5,983 bases of DNA from an uncultured Bacilli bacterium (GCA_944371685.1 CALVXV010000074.1:1-5983), one strand, 5' to 3'; numbered from the stretch's first letter, positions 1-5,555 are shown. Made by a program: numbers and translations. Notes: generated by a model not told the origin, from the sequence alone.

Positions 1-89
1 GCTATTACACTCACACCTCCACACACCACTATTCCTATTACAAATCCTATTAAATATTGTCTTGAAAATTTCTTTATTTTTTCTTTCAT
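1..89 (-). CDS. N-terminal fragment of a membrane-anchored or secreted protein (runs off the left edge)
   Basis: Reading leftwards from an ATG at 89, the first 29 codons are open to the window edge. They encode a short basic stretch (KEKIKKFSR, residues 2-10), then a hydrophobic, glycine- and valine-rich segment from about residue 13 to at least 29. This is the layout of a signal peptide or N-terminal membrane anchor. An AAGGAGAGG Shine-Dalgarno site at 95-103 lies 5 nt before the ATG, and TATAAT at 113-118 could be its -10. Many short cell-surface proteins of low-GC gut Firmicutes begin this way, but the mature part is outside the window and no function can be given. It diverges from the XRE gene to its right. 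The start is well supported by its ribosome binding site. Confidence 0.7.
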   Translation of the reverse strand, partial: MKEKIKKFSRQYLIGFVIGIVVCGGVSVI

Positions 90-112
90 AAATACCTCTC
101 CTTATTTTTTAC

Positions 113-118
113 ATTATA
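113..118 (-). promoter_or_regulatory. Possible -10 box of the left-edge gene
   Basis: TATAAT on the minus strand lies 24 bp upstream of the ATG at 89. No convincing -35 hexamer is found 16-18 bp further upstream, so this promoter is weak or needs an activator. Confidence 0.35.
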
Positions 119-221
119 ATTCATATAACTTATCAAATATTGTCATATTTTATCACTTTATAACTTACCTATTTAACATAAAATTCTCTACCTTACAATC
201 AAAGTATAACACAAATAAATC

Positions 222-250
222 TTGCAGTAAATAGTTCGTGTCATTATTTT
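222..250 (+). promoter_or_regulatory. Promoter of the XRE regulator
   Basis: TTGCAG (222-227) as -35 and TATTTT (245-250) as -10 are separated by 17 bp, 40 bp before the start codon at 290. The -35 lies inside the first copy of a 14-bp direct repeat. The second copy covers the end of the -10 and the likely transcription start. Confidence 0.5.
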
Positions 251-270
251 GCAGTAAATAGTATCATACT
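222..270 (+). repeat. Direct repeat pair plus palindrome, candidate XRE operator
   Basis: TTGCAGTAAATAGT occurs exactly twice, at 222-235 and 249-262, a period of 27 bp. It is followed by the palindrome AGTAT-C-ATACT at 260-270. Together they blanket the promoter of the downstream helix-turn-helix gene. XRE-family repressors commonly bind such sites at their own promoters. That this protein binds here is inference. Confidence 0.6.
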
Positions 271-289
271 TTACAAAGGAGTTATTAAT

Positions 290-592
290 ATGATGCTAAC
301 ATTTGAAGATTTAAAAGACTTACTAACTTTCAATATTAAATACTATCGTTATAAAAATAACTTATCACAAGAAAAACTTGCTGAACTTTGTCACCTATCA
401 TCTAGATACTTAACTGATATTGAAAGAGGACTTCACTGTCCAACAATTCCTAAACTAGAAATAATTGCTAAAGCCTTAAATATTGAAGCATATGTATTAT
501 TTCAAAACCCCAAAAGAGATAAAAATATCATTAAAAAAATGAAAAAAACAAGACAATATAATCAAAAAATAAAGGAACTGATAACAAATTAA
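290..592 (+). CDS. Small XRE-family helix-turn-helix transcriptional regulator
   Basis: This 100-residue protein has a Cro/C1-type DNA-binding domain over about residues 11-71. The turn begins at L25-S26-Q27 with helix 2 (EKLAELC), the recognition helix spans about 36-44, and the family-typical D43-I44-E45-R46-G47 and P51-x-x-x-K-L motifs follow. The tail (74-100) is strongly basic and lysine-rich, with no sensor or enzyme domain, so it is a minimal regulator. AAAGGAG at 275-281 sits 8 nt before the first ATG (290) and 11 nt before a second ATG (293), so the first is preferred. The gene stands alone between a divergent membrane-protein gene and convergent tig. The repeats in its promoter suggest autorepression. 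Related proteins include phage repressors and antitoxins, but no toxin or phage gene adjoins it. The family call is firm; the target is unknown. Confidence 0.85.
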   Translation: MMLTFEDLKDLLTFNIKYYRYKNNLSQEKLAELCHLSSRYLTDIERGLHCPTIPKLEIIAKALNIEAYVLFQNPKRDKNIIKKMKKTRQYNQKIKELITN

Positions 593-604
593 TCAGTTCT
601 TTTA
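571..604. terminator. Terminator after the XRE gene, possibly bidirectional
   Basis: GAACTGAT (575-582) pairs with ATCAGTTC (592-599) around a 9-nt loop that contains part of the TAA stop. A T-run follows on the plus strand. The A-rich flank at 561-573 makes a T-rich tail on the minus strand as well, so the hairpin could also catch read-through from tig. Confidence 0.7.
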
Positions 605-683
605 CTTTCATTAATCATCTATTCCAAAAAAATATTTTTTGCATAATTCTTGTTTTAAAAAATGAAATTTTATTTCCAAATTC

Positions 684-714
684 AAAAAAAGAAACCCTAT
701 TTCTTTAGGATTTC
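684..714 (-). terminator. Intrinsic terminator of tig
   Basis: On the minus strand GAAATCCTA (714-706) pairs with TAGGGTTTC (699-691) across a 6-nt loop, with one G-T pair, and is followed by seven T residues (690-684). The hairpin overlaps the last codons and TAG stop of tig and closes the leftward transcription unit. Confidence 0.85.
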
Positions 715-1950
715 CATAGCCTTGCGCATTCTCATATCATATTTAACAATATCAAGGCCACCAAATGCACTTAAGAATTCATCTTCTTTCATTTGATATT
801 TTTCAGCTAACTTCTTAGCTTCTTCTTTAGCCTCTTTATCATCAATTTCAATTTTTTCTTCTTTAGCAATCTCCTCAAGCATTAATCTATAAGTAATTCT
901 CTTAATAGCTTCTGGTCTCATTTGATCTTTTAAAGCCGTTTCATCAGAATTAGTAAATTGATAAAATTGTTCAATACTAATGCCTTGCATCATCAAATGA
1001 TCAGAATATTGAGCAACCATTCTATCTAATTCTTCATTAATCATTGCCTCTGGAATCTCTACTTTAACATCTTTAGCTGCTGCTTCAAGTAAATCATCCA
1101 TGTATTTATTTTCAGCTTCCATTTCTTTTTGAGCTAAAATATTTTCAGAAATTTGAGCTTCCAACTCCTCTTTAGTATTAATTCCTTCCATTCCTAAATC
1201 TGCAAAAAAGTCTTTATCAAGTTCAGGAATTTTAACCTCTTTTACTTCATGAACAGTCACCTTAAAGATAGCTTCTTTACCTTTCAAATCCTCAGCATGA
1301 TAATCCTCTGGAAAAGTAACTTTAACATCCTTCTTATCACCAGATTTAAGACCTATCAACTGTTCTTCAAATCCAGGAATAAAAGTTCCACTACCAATTT
1401 TTAAAGAATAATTCTCTGCCTTACCACCTTCAAAAGCTTTACCATCCACAAAGCCTTCAAAATCAATAACTGCTATATCGCCTTCCGCAATAGCACCTTC
1501 CTTAATTACATCTTCTGCATATCGCTCACGCATATGTTTAATCGCATCTTCAATTTCAGTTTCTTCTGCTTTAACCTCGTCTTTTTTAATACCTAAATTC
1601 TTATATTTACCAAGTTTAACTTCTGGTCTCATAGTTAAAGTAAATTTAAATGTTACTTTCTCATCATTTATATCAGTCAAAGCAATATCTGGACGAGCCA
1701 CTAATTCTTTAACATCTTCCGCATAATCTTTAAGTAATTTTTGATAAGCAAGATCTGCTGCCTCATCAGCCGCGTCCATATATAAAGACTCTTTACCATA
1801 TTTCTTTAAAAATACTTCTTTTGGTGCTTTACCAGGCCTAAAGCCATCAATTTTAGCTTTTTTATTAGCCTTCTTAAAAGCCTTGTCTAAAGCCCCTTCC
1901 CATTCTTTTCCATCAATAATAATTTCGATTTCTTTTTCACTTTTTGCCAT
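697..1950 (-). CDS. tig: Trigger factor, ribosome-associated chaperone and peptidyl-prolyl isomerase
   Basis: Trigger factor docks on L23 at the ribosomal exit tunnel and shields emerging chains. All three domains are visible in the 417 residues. The N-terminal ribosome-binding domain (about 1-115) carries the signature GFRPGKAP at 36-43. An FKBP-type isomerase domain (about 150-240) includes GSGTFIPGFE at 186-195. A helical, charge-rich C-terminal chaperone domain covers about 245-417. The signature sits a few residues closer to the N-terminus than in many homologues. Even so, AGGAGG at 1960-1965 lies 9 nt before this ATG and fixes the start. The ribosome binding site overlaps the mraY stop (14-nt gap), so the two genes are translationally close and probably share an mRNA. 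The length is slightly below the usual 425-435 residues. In many Firmicutes tig neighbours clpX; here it follows mraY. Confidence 0.97.
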   Translation of the reverse strand: MAKSEKEIEIIIDGKEWEGALDKAFKKANKKAKIDGFRPGKAPKEVFLKKYGKESLYMDAADEAADLAYQKLLKDYAEDVKELVARPDIALTDINDEKVTFKFTLTMRPEVKLGKYKNLGIKKDEVKAEETEIEDAIKHMRERYAEDVIKEGAIAEGDIAVIDFEGFVDGKAFEGGKAENYSLKIGSGTFIPGFEEQLIGLKSGDKKDVKVTFPEDYHAEDLKGKEAIFKVTVHEVKEVKIPELDKDFFADLGMEGINTKEELEAQISENILAQKEMEAENKYMDDLLEAAAKDVKVEIPEAMINEELDRMVAQYSDHLMMQGISIEQFYQFTNSDETALKDQMRPEAIKRITYRLMLEEIAKEEKIEIDDKEAKEEAKKLAEKYQMKEDEFLSAFGGLDIVKYDMRMRKAMEILKK

Positions 1951-1964
1951 AATCTATCTCCTCC

Positions 1965-2957
1965 TTATATCCACACACCAAAGCCAATAGCTACCATACT
2001 AAGTAAAAGCCCTACTGACCAAAACATTCTCACAACATCGGTCTCAGACCAACCCAACTTCTCAAAATGATGATGAAGCGGTGCCATTAAAAACACTTTA
2101 GTATGAAATTTACTTATTGCAATCCACTGAATAATAACACTAAGTGTCTCAATAACAAATACTCCAGCTACTATAATAAGTGTAACTTCATGATTTGTAA
2201 TAATTGCCACACTAGCAAGTGCCGCACCTAAAGATAAAGAACCTGTATCGCCCATAAATATCTTTGCCGGATAACAATTATATACTAAAAATCCAACTAA
2301 AGATCCAACTAAAACAAAACAGAAAATTGCTATTGCTTCATTACCAGAAGCCCAATCAGCACCCCAGGTAATAAGTCCAAAAGCAAAAAACGCAATTGCC
2401 GAAAGTCCGCCAGCTAGTCCATCAAGCCCATCAGTAATATTCACCGCATTACTACTACCAACTAAAACAAATAGTAAAAACATACCATAAAGCCATCCTA
2501 AATTAAGCTTTATACCCAAAGTATGAATATCCACAATCGGCTCATTACCACTACTTAAAAACATATAGAAAAATACTAAAGCAACAATAATTTGCAAAAC
2601 AAGTTTCCAAAATATACTAAGTCCTTCGTTATTATGTCTTTTAATAATTAAATAATCATCAATATAACCAAATATTGCATATGTGGTAAACACAAAAAGT
2701 ACAATAAATAAATTAGTAGAAAACTCGACCTTTCCCGTAAGCACCAGGGCTATCATGATCAAAACCGTCGGAATAATAAATATTACTCCCCCAGTTGTTG
2801 GCGTTCCATTTTTCTTCTTATGTCTTTCTCCTAAAGTGTTACTAACTTGCTGTCTAATATGTTTCTTCTTCAGCCATTTAATAGCAAAATAGCCAAACAC
2901 GACTGAAACAGAGAATCCTAACATAATTGACAGTACAGCTTTGGCTAATACTAACAT
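1965..2957 (-). CDS. mraY: Phospho-N-acetylmuramoyl-pentapeptide transferase (lipid I synthase)
   Basis: MraY transfers phospho-MurNAc-pentapeptide from UDP to undecaprenyl phosphate in the cytoplasmic membrane, the first membrane step of peptidoglycan synthesis. The 330-residue protein is polytopic, and its hydrophobic segments fit the family's ten helices. Family motifs appear in order: GTPTTGG (51-57), the metal-binding aspartate pair D100-D101 in GYIDDYL, NITDGLDGLAGG (173-184), GDTGS (236-240) and the HHH motif in APLHHHFEK (292-300). All catalytic residues seem intact. GGAG lies 8 nt before the ATG, and an extended -10 promoter directly precedes the gene. In most bacteria mraY sits between murF and murD in the dcw cluster. 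Here it lies between a HAD phosphatase gene and tig. The organism therefore makes a murein precursor and is not a wall-less mycoplasma, assuming the rest of the pathway exists. Confidence 0.97.
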   Translation of the reverse strand: MLVLAKAVLSIMLGFSVSVVFGYFAIKWLKKKHIRQQVSNTLGERHKKKNGTPTTGGVIFIIPTVLIMIALVLTGKVEFSTNLFIVLFVFTTYAIFGYIDDYLIIKRHNNEGLSIFWKLVLQIIVALVFFYMFLSSGNEPIVDIHTLGIKLNLGWLYGMFLLFVLVGSSNAVNITDGLDGLAGGLSAIAFFAFGLITWGADWASGNEAIAIFCFVLVGSLVGFLVYNCYPAKIFMGDTGSLSLGAALASVAIITNHEVTLIIVAGVFVIETLSVIIQWIAISKFHTKVFLMAPLHHHFEKLGWSETDVVRMFWSVGLLLSMVAIGFGVWI

Positions 2958-2979
2958 ATCCTCATCTCCAAGTAGTACA

Positions 2980-3009
2980 ATTATACCATTTTTTCATAGT
3001 ATTTGTACA
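2980..3009 (-). promoter_or_regulatory. Promoter of mraY-tig with extended -10
   Basis: TGGTATAAT gives a consensus -10 (2980-2985) with a TGN extension. TGTACA (3004-3009) at an 18-bp spacing is a partial -35. The predicted start falls near 2973, giving a short leader before the ATG at 2957. This lets mraY-tig be transcribed apart from the ribosomal-protein genes upstream. Confidence 0.65.
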
Positions 3010-3014
3010 TAGTT

Positions 3015-3506
3015 TTAAAACATTTCTATCACTTCATCAAGTCTATCAATAACTGGAAAACCCTTTCCATCCATGTCTAAATCAAACCTAACTGAAATGC
3101 CACCATCCAAAGACCACTCACGTAAATTCTCCGTATAATCATCAACTAAAATCGCACCATTTACCTTAACCATTTTATTCTTAGATACTCTTTTAGGTAC
3201 TGGAATAATCGTTACATCAGTTAAATGTTCCCTAATCAAATCAATTTTAACTTCAGCCTCTTTTAAAGAAATAACATGTGTCAAAATAAATACCTTAAAT
3301 TTTCCACTCGCCATAATTCTTTTAATACAATCAAAAGCGTCATTAATTTCCGTACTTTTTTCTAATACTTCACACCAATCTAAATTCTTAAAAAACTGAT
3401 AATAACTTTCATAATCCTTTGAAATATTCTCATCTTCGGCCATCTTATAAGATATATCAATAGAATTATAAATAACTCCGTCAAAATCAATATATAAATC
3501 TTTCAA
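3015..3506 (-). CDS. HAD-superfamily phosphatase, 5'-nucleotidase (NT5C)-like
   Basis: This 163-residue protein has the haloacid-dehalogenase phosphatase motifs. Motif I is D7-F-D9-G-V, with D7 the expected nucleophile and D9 the acid/base. Motif II is T76 at the end of the VFILT strand. A lysine around 109-114 may serve as motif III, and motif IV is the D122-D123 pair in VDDYTENLREW. The short C1-type cap between motifs I and II and the VDD-Y-x-x-N-L-x-x-W ending resemble NT5C-type deoxynucleotidases and small uncharacterised HAD hydrolases. The substrate cannot be read from sequence. The start is TTG at 3506: GGAG at 3514-3517 lies 7 nt upstream and no ATG in frame fits better. The gene begins just after the rplT terminator with no clear promoter of its own, so expression may rely on read-through. 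Only 57 bp separate it from mraY, with no terminator between. Confidence 0.8.
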   Translation of the reverse strand: MKDLYIDFDGVIYNSIDISYKMAEDENISKDYESYYQFFKNLDWCEVLEKSTEINDAFDCIKRIMASGKFKVFILTHVISLKEAEVKIDLIREHLTDVTIIPVPKRVSKNKMVKVNGAILVDDYTENLREWSLDGGISVRFDLDMDGKGFPVIDRLDEVIEMF

Positions 3507-3524
3507 ATTAACTCTCCTTCTAAG

Positions 3525-3545
3525 AAAAAAAGGGAATAATCCCTT
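3525..3545 (-). terminator. Intrinsic terminator at the end of rplT
   Basis: On the minus strand AAGGGA (3545-3540) and TCCCTT (3535-3530) form a 6-bp hairpin with a TTAT loop, followed by a run of T down to 3525. The stem overlaps the rplT stop codon. The ribosome binding site of the next gene starts within 10 nt of the T-run, so termination may be partial. Confidence 0.75.
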
Positions 3546-4077
3546 ATTTTAAAGCATCTAATAATTCTGCTTTTTTCATAGTTGAGTAACCCTCAACATT
3601 TTTATCTTTAGCTAATTTTTTTAGTTCAGCTACTGTCATTTTACTTAAATCAACAGTCTCGCTTTTTTCTGCTTTACTTTCTACTTTTTTAGTATCTGCT
3701 GTAACTTTTGTTTTATATTCTTTACCTTCATTAGCTGCTTTAGCTACTTTAACAAGCTCTGCAAATGCCTTTGGATCATCAATGGCAATTTCAGAAAGCA
3801 TTTTTCTATTTACTTCCACATTAGCTTTATTTAATCCACCAATAAACTGTGAATAACTAATTTCATTTACTCTACAAGCTGCATTAATTCTTGTAATCCA
3901 TAATTTTCTAAAATCTCTTTTTCTATTTCTTCTATCTCTATAAGAATAAGCTCCTGAATGCATTACTTGTTCTTTTGCAGTTTTATAAAGTCTATGTTTA
4001 CTACCGAAATAACCTTTAGCTTGTTTTAAAGCTTTCTTTCGGCGTGCACGATGAATAGTTCCACCTTTAACTCTCAT
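3544..4077 (-). CDS. rplT: 50S ribosomal protein L20 with C-terminal Rho_N-like extension
   Basis: L20 binds 23S rRNA early in large-subunit assembly and in Firmicutes represses its own operon through the leader mRNA. Residues 1-118 are a full L20: R2-VKGG, GYFGSKHRLYK (22-32), the RDRRNRKRDFRKLWITRIN block (47-65) and EVNRKMLSEIA (88-98). Typical L20 ends near residue 118. This one continues to 177 through a lysine/glutamate/threonine-rich linker (about 119-142) into a compact segment (143-177) with MTVAELKKLAK, then GYSTMKKAELLDAL. That pattern matches the Rho N-terminal (Rho_N/SAP-like helix-extended-loop-helix) nucleic-acid-binding fold. The tail stays in frame and ends at the operon terminator, so it is unlikely to be a frameshift product. 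The start has AGGAGG 8 nt upstream, overlapping the rpmI stop. The L20 call is certain; the role of the tail is unknown. Confidence 0.97.
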   Translation of the reverse strand: MRVKGGTIHRARRKKALKQAKGYFGSKHRLYKTAKEQVMHSGAYSYRDRRNRKRDFRKLWITRINAACRVNEISYSQFIGGLNKANVEVNRKMLSEIAIDDPKAFAELVKVAKAANEGKEYKTKVTADTKKVESKAEKSETVDLSKMTVAELKKLAKDKNVEGYSTMKKAELLDALK

Positions 4078-4088
4078 TAAAATCCCTC

Positions 4089-4289
4089 CTATTTATTAAT
4101 TAAATCTTTTAATCTCTTAACATCAGATGAATGCATTTCAGATTCATGATGTCTCCTTCTTCTTGATTGATTACTCTTATGAGTTAACTTATGGTTTTTC
4201 ATAGCTGGTTGAAATTTAATTGAACCACTTTTTCTAACCTTGATAACCTTAGATAACCCTTTATGTGATTTCGTTTTAATCTTAGCCAC
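4089..4289 (-). CDS. rpmI: 50S ribosomal protein L35 (probable GTG start)
   Basis: L35 is a small, very basic protein of the large subunit. The family pattern is clear: KIKTKSHKGLSK at the N-terminus, the central HKLTHKSNQSRRRR, and a C-terminal SDVKRLKDLI. An upstream in-frame ATG at 4295 would add two residues (MF), but it begins only one base after the AGGAGG site (4297-4302). The GTG at 4289 is 7 nt from that site and gives the family-standard N-terminus MAKIKTKSHKG, so I choose it (66 residues, the usual length). The ribosome binding site overlaps the infC stop, and the rpmI stop TAG overlaps the rplT site. The three genes are thus tightly packed in one mRNA in the conserved infC-rpmI-rplT order. 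Confidence 0.93.
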   Translation of the reverse strand: MAKIKTKSHKGLSKVIKVRKSGSIKFQPAMKNHKLTHKSNQSRRRRHHESEMHSSDVKRLKDLINK

Positions 4290-4300
4290 AAACATTCCTC

Positions 4301-4828
4301 CTATTTTTCTTTGTTCGGCGCAAGTATCATTGCCATAATACGACCATCCATTTTAGGCGCTTGCTCGATAACCGCAATATCCTTTGCTCCATCAGCAAAT
4401 CGCATCAAAACTTCTTTACCTAAATAGCTATGCGTAATTTCACGTCCTTTAAACCTAATACTAACTTTAACTTTATGACCTTTTTTTAAATACTTACTTG
4501 CATTATTAAGCTTAGTATTAAAATCATGAACATCAATCGTTACTGATAACTTATACTCTTTCATATCCAAGTTAGCTTCACGTTGCTTCTTCATATTTTC
4601 TTTTTGCTTTTTCTTACTTTCATATTTAAAACGGTTATAATCCATTATCTTACAAACCGGTGGCTTTCCACCAGGATTCATAAGCACTAAATCAAAACCT
4701 GCATAATCAGCTAAAGTAAGTGCATCTTTAATCGGTTTTACACCAAGTTGTTCTCCATTAGGTCCAATTACCATAACCTCTTTTGCTCGTATTTGATCAT
4801 TGATATATAAATCTTTATCTCTTGCGAT
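4301..4828 (-). CDS. infC: Translation initiation factor IF-3 (probable AUC start)
   Basis: IF-3 binds the 30S subunit, prevents 50S joining and proofreads the start codon. From 4828 the product is 175 residues, the normal length. The N-terminal domain includes YINDQIRAKEVMVIG (8-22) and NGEQLGV (24-30). A lysine-rich linker helix follows around 70-86, and the C-terminal domain contains KVSIRFKGREI and the conserved APKMDGRIMAMILAP ending. An in-frame ATG at 4933 would add 35 residues, but that stretch crosses the leader terminator hairpin and its T-run and has no IF-3 similarity. The strong GGAGG at 4837-4841 sits 8 nt before an in-frame ATC at 4828. The in-frame GTG (4835-4837) overlaps that site and is unusable. 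AUU-type starts are known for infC in E. coli and Geobacillus stearothermophilus, and IF-3 discriminates against them. AUC would serve the same autoregulation. Confidence 0.93.
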   Translation of the reverse strand: MARDKDLYINDQIRAKEVMVIGPNGEQLGVKPIKDALTLADYAGFDLVLMNPGGKPPVCKIMDYNRFKYESKKKQKENMKKQREANLDMKEYKLSVTIDVHDFNTKLNNASKYLKKGHKVKVSIRFKGREITHSYLGKEVLMRFADGAKDIAVIEQAPKMDGRIMAMILAPNKEK

Positions 4829-4976
4829 ACCAAACACCTCCAATAAAAAAGTGAATACAAAGTATCCACTAATGCACATTATAAAATAAGTAATAAACTT
4901 TTTATCAGCATTAAACCCATCGCTATCTTGCAATCAGGTGAGAAGTGGATACTTCTTCTTTCCTTTTTCAAATTAC
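4829..4976 (-). promoter_or_regulatory. infC-rpmI-rplT leader, L20-leader-type transcription attenuator
   Basis: The roughly 148-nt leader between the predicted transcription start and infC contains two mutually exclusive pairings. AAGTATCCACT (minus strand, 4954-4944) is perfectly complementary over 11 bp to AGTGGATACTT (4870-4860). That same 3' segment is also the 5' arm of a terminator hairpin (4845-4870). In Bacillus subtilis the equivalent leader binds L20, which mimics its 23S rRNA site and causes premature termination. The position, gene order and competing helices fit that mechanism. The identity of the regulator is inference from the family. Confidence 0.75.
4845..4870 (-). terminator. 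Attenuator hairpin in the infC leader
   Basis: AGTGGATAC (4870-4862) pairs with GTATTCACT (4858-4850) over 9 bp with one G-T pair and a three-T loop. It leads straight into a run of six T (4850-4845; the first pairs in the stem). It lies only 3 bp before the infC ribosome binding site (4837-4841). Confidence 0.8.
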
Positions 4977-4983
4977 AACAATG

Positions 4984-5012
4984 ATTATACATATAAATCA
5001 TATGTCTGTCAA
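4984..5012 (-). promoter_or_regulatory. Consensus promoter of the infC-rpmI-rplT operon
   Basis: TTGACA (5007-5012) and TATAAT (4984-4989) on the minus strand are both perfect sigma-70/SigA hexamers at the optimal 17-bp spacing. The start is predicted near 4976. Such a strong unregulated promoter fits control by attenuation in the leader. Confidence 0.9.
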
Positions 5013-5081
5013 GTCCTTTTATGCCTTATTTCTCAATTTATAAATCTTAACCTTCAACCAAATGAAACATATATTATAAAT

Positions 5082-5498
5082 TCATCTATAAATATCATCT
5101 ATTTCACCATTTAAAATTAATTGTTCTTCTTTAGCACGGCGATTATTGATTTTATTTGAATTAGCTGGATAGAAACTTTTAATTTTTAATGTAGAGCCAA
5201 AATTAATTCTAACTGCAACTACAATCATATTCCCTATTTCTTTATAATATTCTAATCCTTTAGTTGTTTTATTATAAAACACTTCATCCGGTTTTTTTAT
5301 AACTTTATTCAATTTTGAGCATATATACTCAATTTGTTCTATACTGCCAAAGTCTTTTAAATGTTTTGCTATCACATGTTTTCTTACATTATTATAAATA
5401 ACTATAGGTTTATTAGCATGTTCTTGTAAATTCCATCTTTCAGCTATAGCCGGATGTAATTTTCCAATATATTTAAAATTTTGACTCTTATTTTCCAC
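5082..5498 (-). CDS. Stand-alone PBECR-like (probably PBECR3-type) nuclease-fold protein
   Basis: This 138-residue protein has no signal peptide or membrane segment. Its layout matches the PBECR group (phage-Barnase-EndoU-ColicinE5/D-RelE-like nucleases), best the PBECR3 type. It has a basic helix with two histidines (RKHVIAKH, 39-46), then V66-I-K-K-P70-D-E-V-F, then G81-L-E-Y-Y-K86-E-I. A beta-strand follows (MIVVAVRIN, 91-99), then LKIKSFYP (104-111) with the S108-x-Y110 motif. These domains usually sit inside large phage or conjugative polyvalent proteins, where they are predicted RNases. Here the domain is alone with its own promoter. The start is GTG at 5498 with AAGGTGA about 5 nt upstream. 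No small antitoxin-like partner lies beside it in the window. The assignment is from remembered family pattern; activity is unproven. Confidence 0.65.
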   Translation of the reverse strand: MENKSQNFKYIGKLHPAIAERWNLQEHANKPIVIYNNVRKHVIAKHLKDFGSIEQIEYICSKLNKVIKKPDEVFYNKTTKGLEYYKEIGNMIVVAVRINFGSTLKIKSFYPANSNKINNRRAKEEQLILNGEIDDIYR

Positions 5499-5526
5499 TA
5501 CGTCACCTTCAATCTTTAATGCACTC

Positions 5527-5555
5527 AGTATATCACAAACATTTGTTCTTGTAAA
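5527..5555 (-). promoter_or_regulatory. Promoter of the PBECR-like gene
   Basis: TTTACA (5550-5555) and TATACT (5527-5532) on the minus strand are 17 bp apart, with the start predicted about 20 bp before the GTG. The spacer contains an ACAAA/TTTGT inverted repeat (5535-5546) that could bind a repressor. Confidence 0.7.

Noticed and set aside
125..167. ATAACTTA repeated at 125-132 and 160-167, with two TTATCA copies
   Set aside because: These are short, imperfect AT-rich repeats with no clear placement relative to a promoter, so not enough to call an operator.
290..592. XRE protein as antitoxin of a toxin-antitoxin pair, or part of a prophage
   Set aside because: No partner gene is adjacent. 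The neighbours are a membrane-anchored protein gene and tig, and the PBECR-like gene is over 4 kb away.
625..641. CAAAAAA-ATA-TTTTTTG palindrome between the XRE gene and tig
   Set aside because: It is a pure A/T hairpin with no T-tail and lies between two better terminators. In DNA this AT-rich it is probably chance.
2683..2892. Open plus-strand frame of 69 codons
   Set aside because: It lies entirely antisense to mraY, has no ribosome binding site or protein-like signature, and mirrors the hydrophobic codon pattern of the gene opposite.
4829..4933. 35-residue N-terminal extension of IF-3 from the ATG at 4933
   Set aside because: It covers the attenuator hairpin and T-run, has no similarity to IF-3, and would make the protein far longer than usual. 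The GGAGG at 4837-4841 lies inside it and points to the ATC at 4828.
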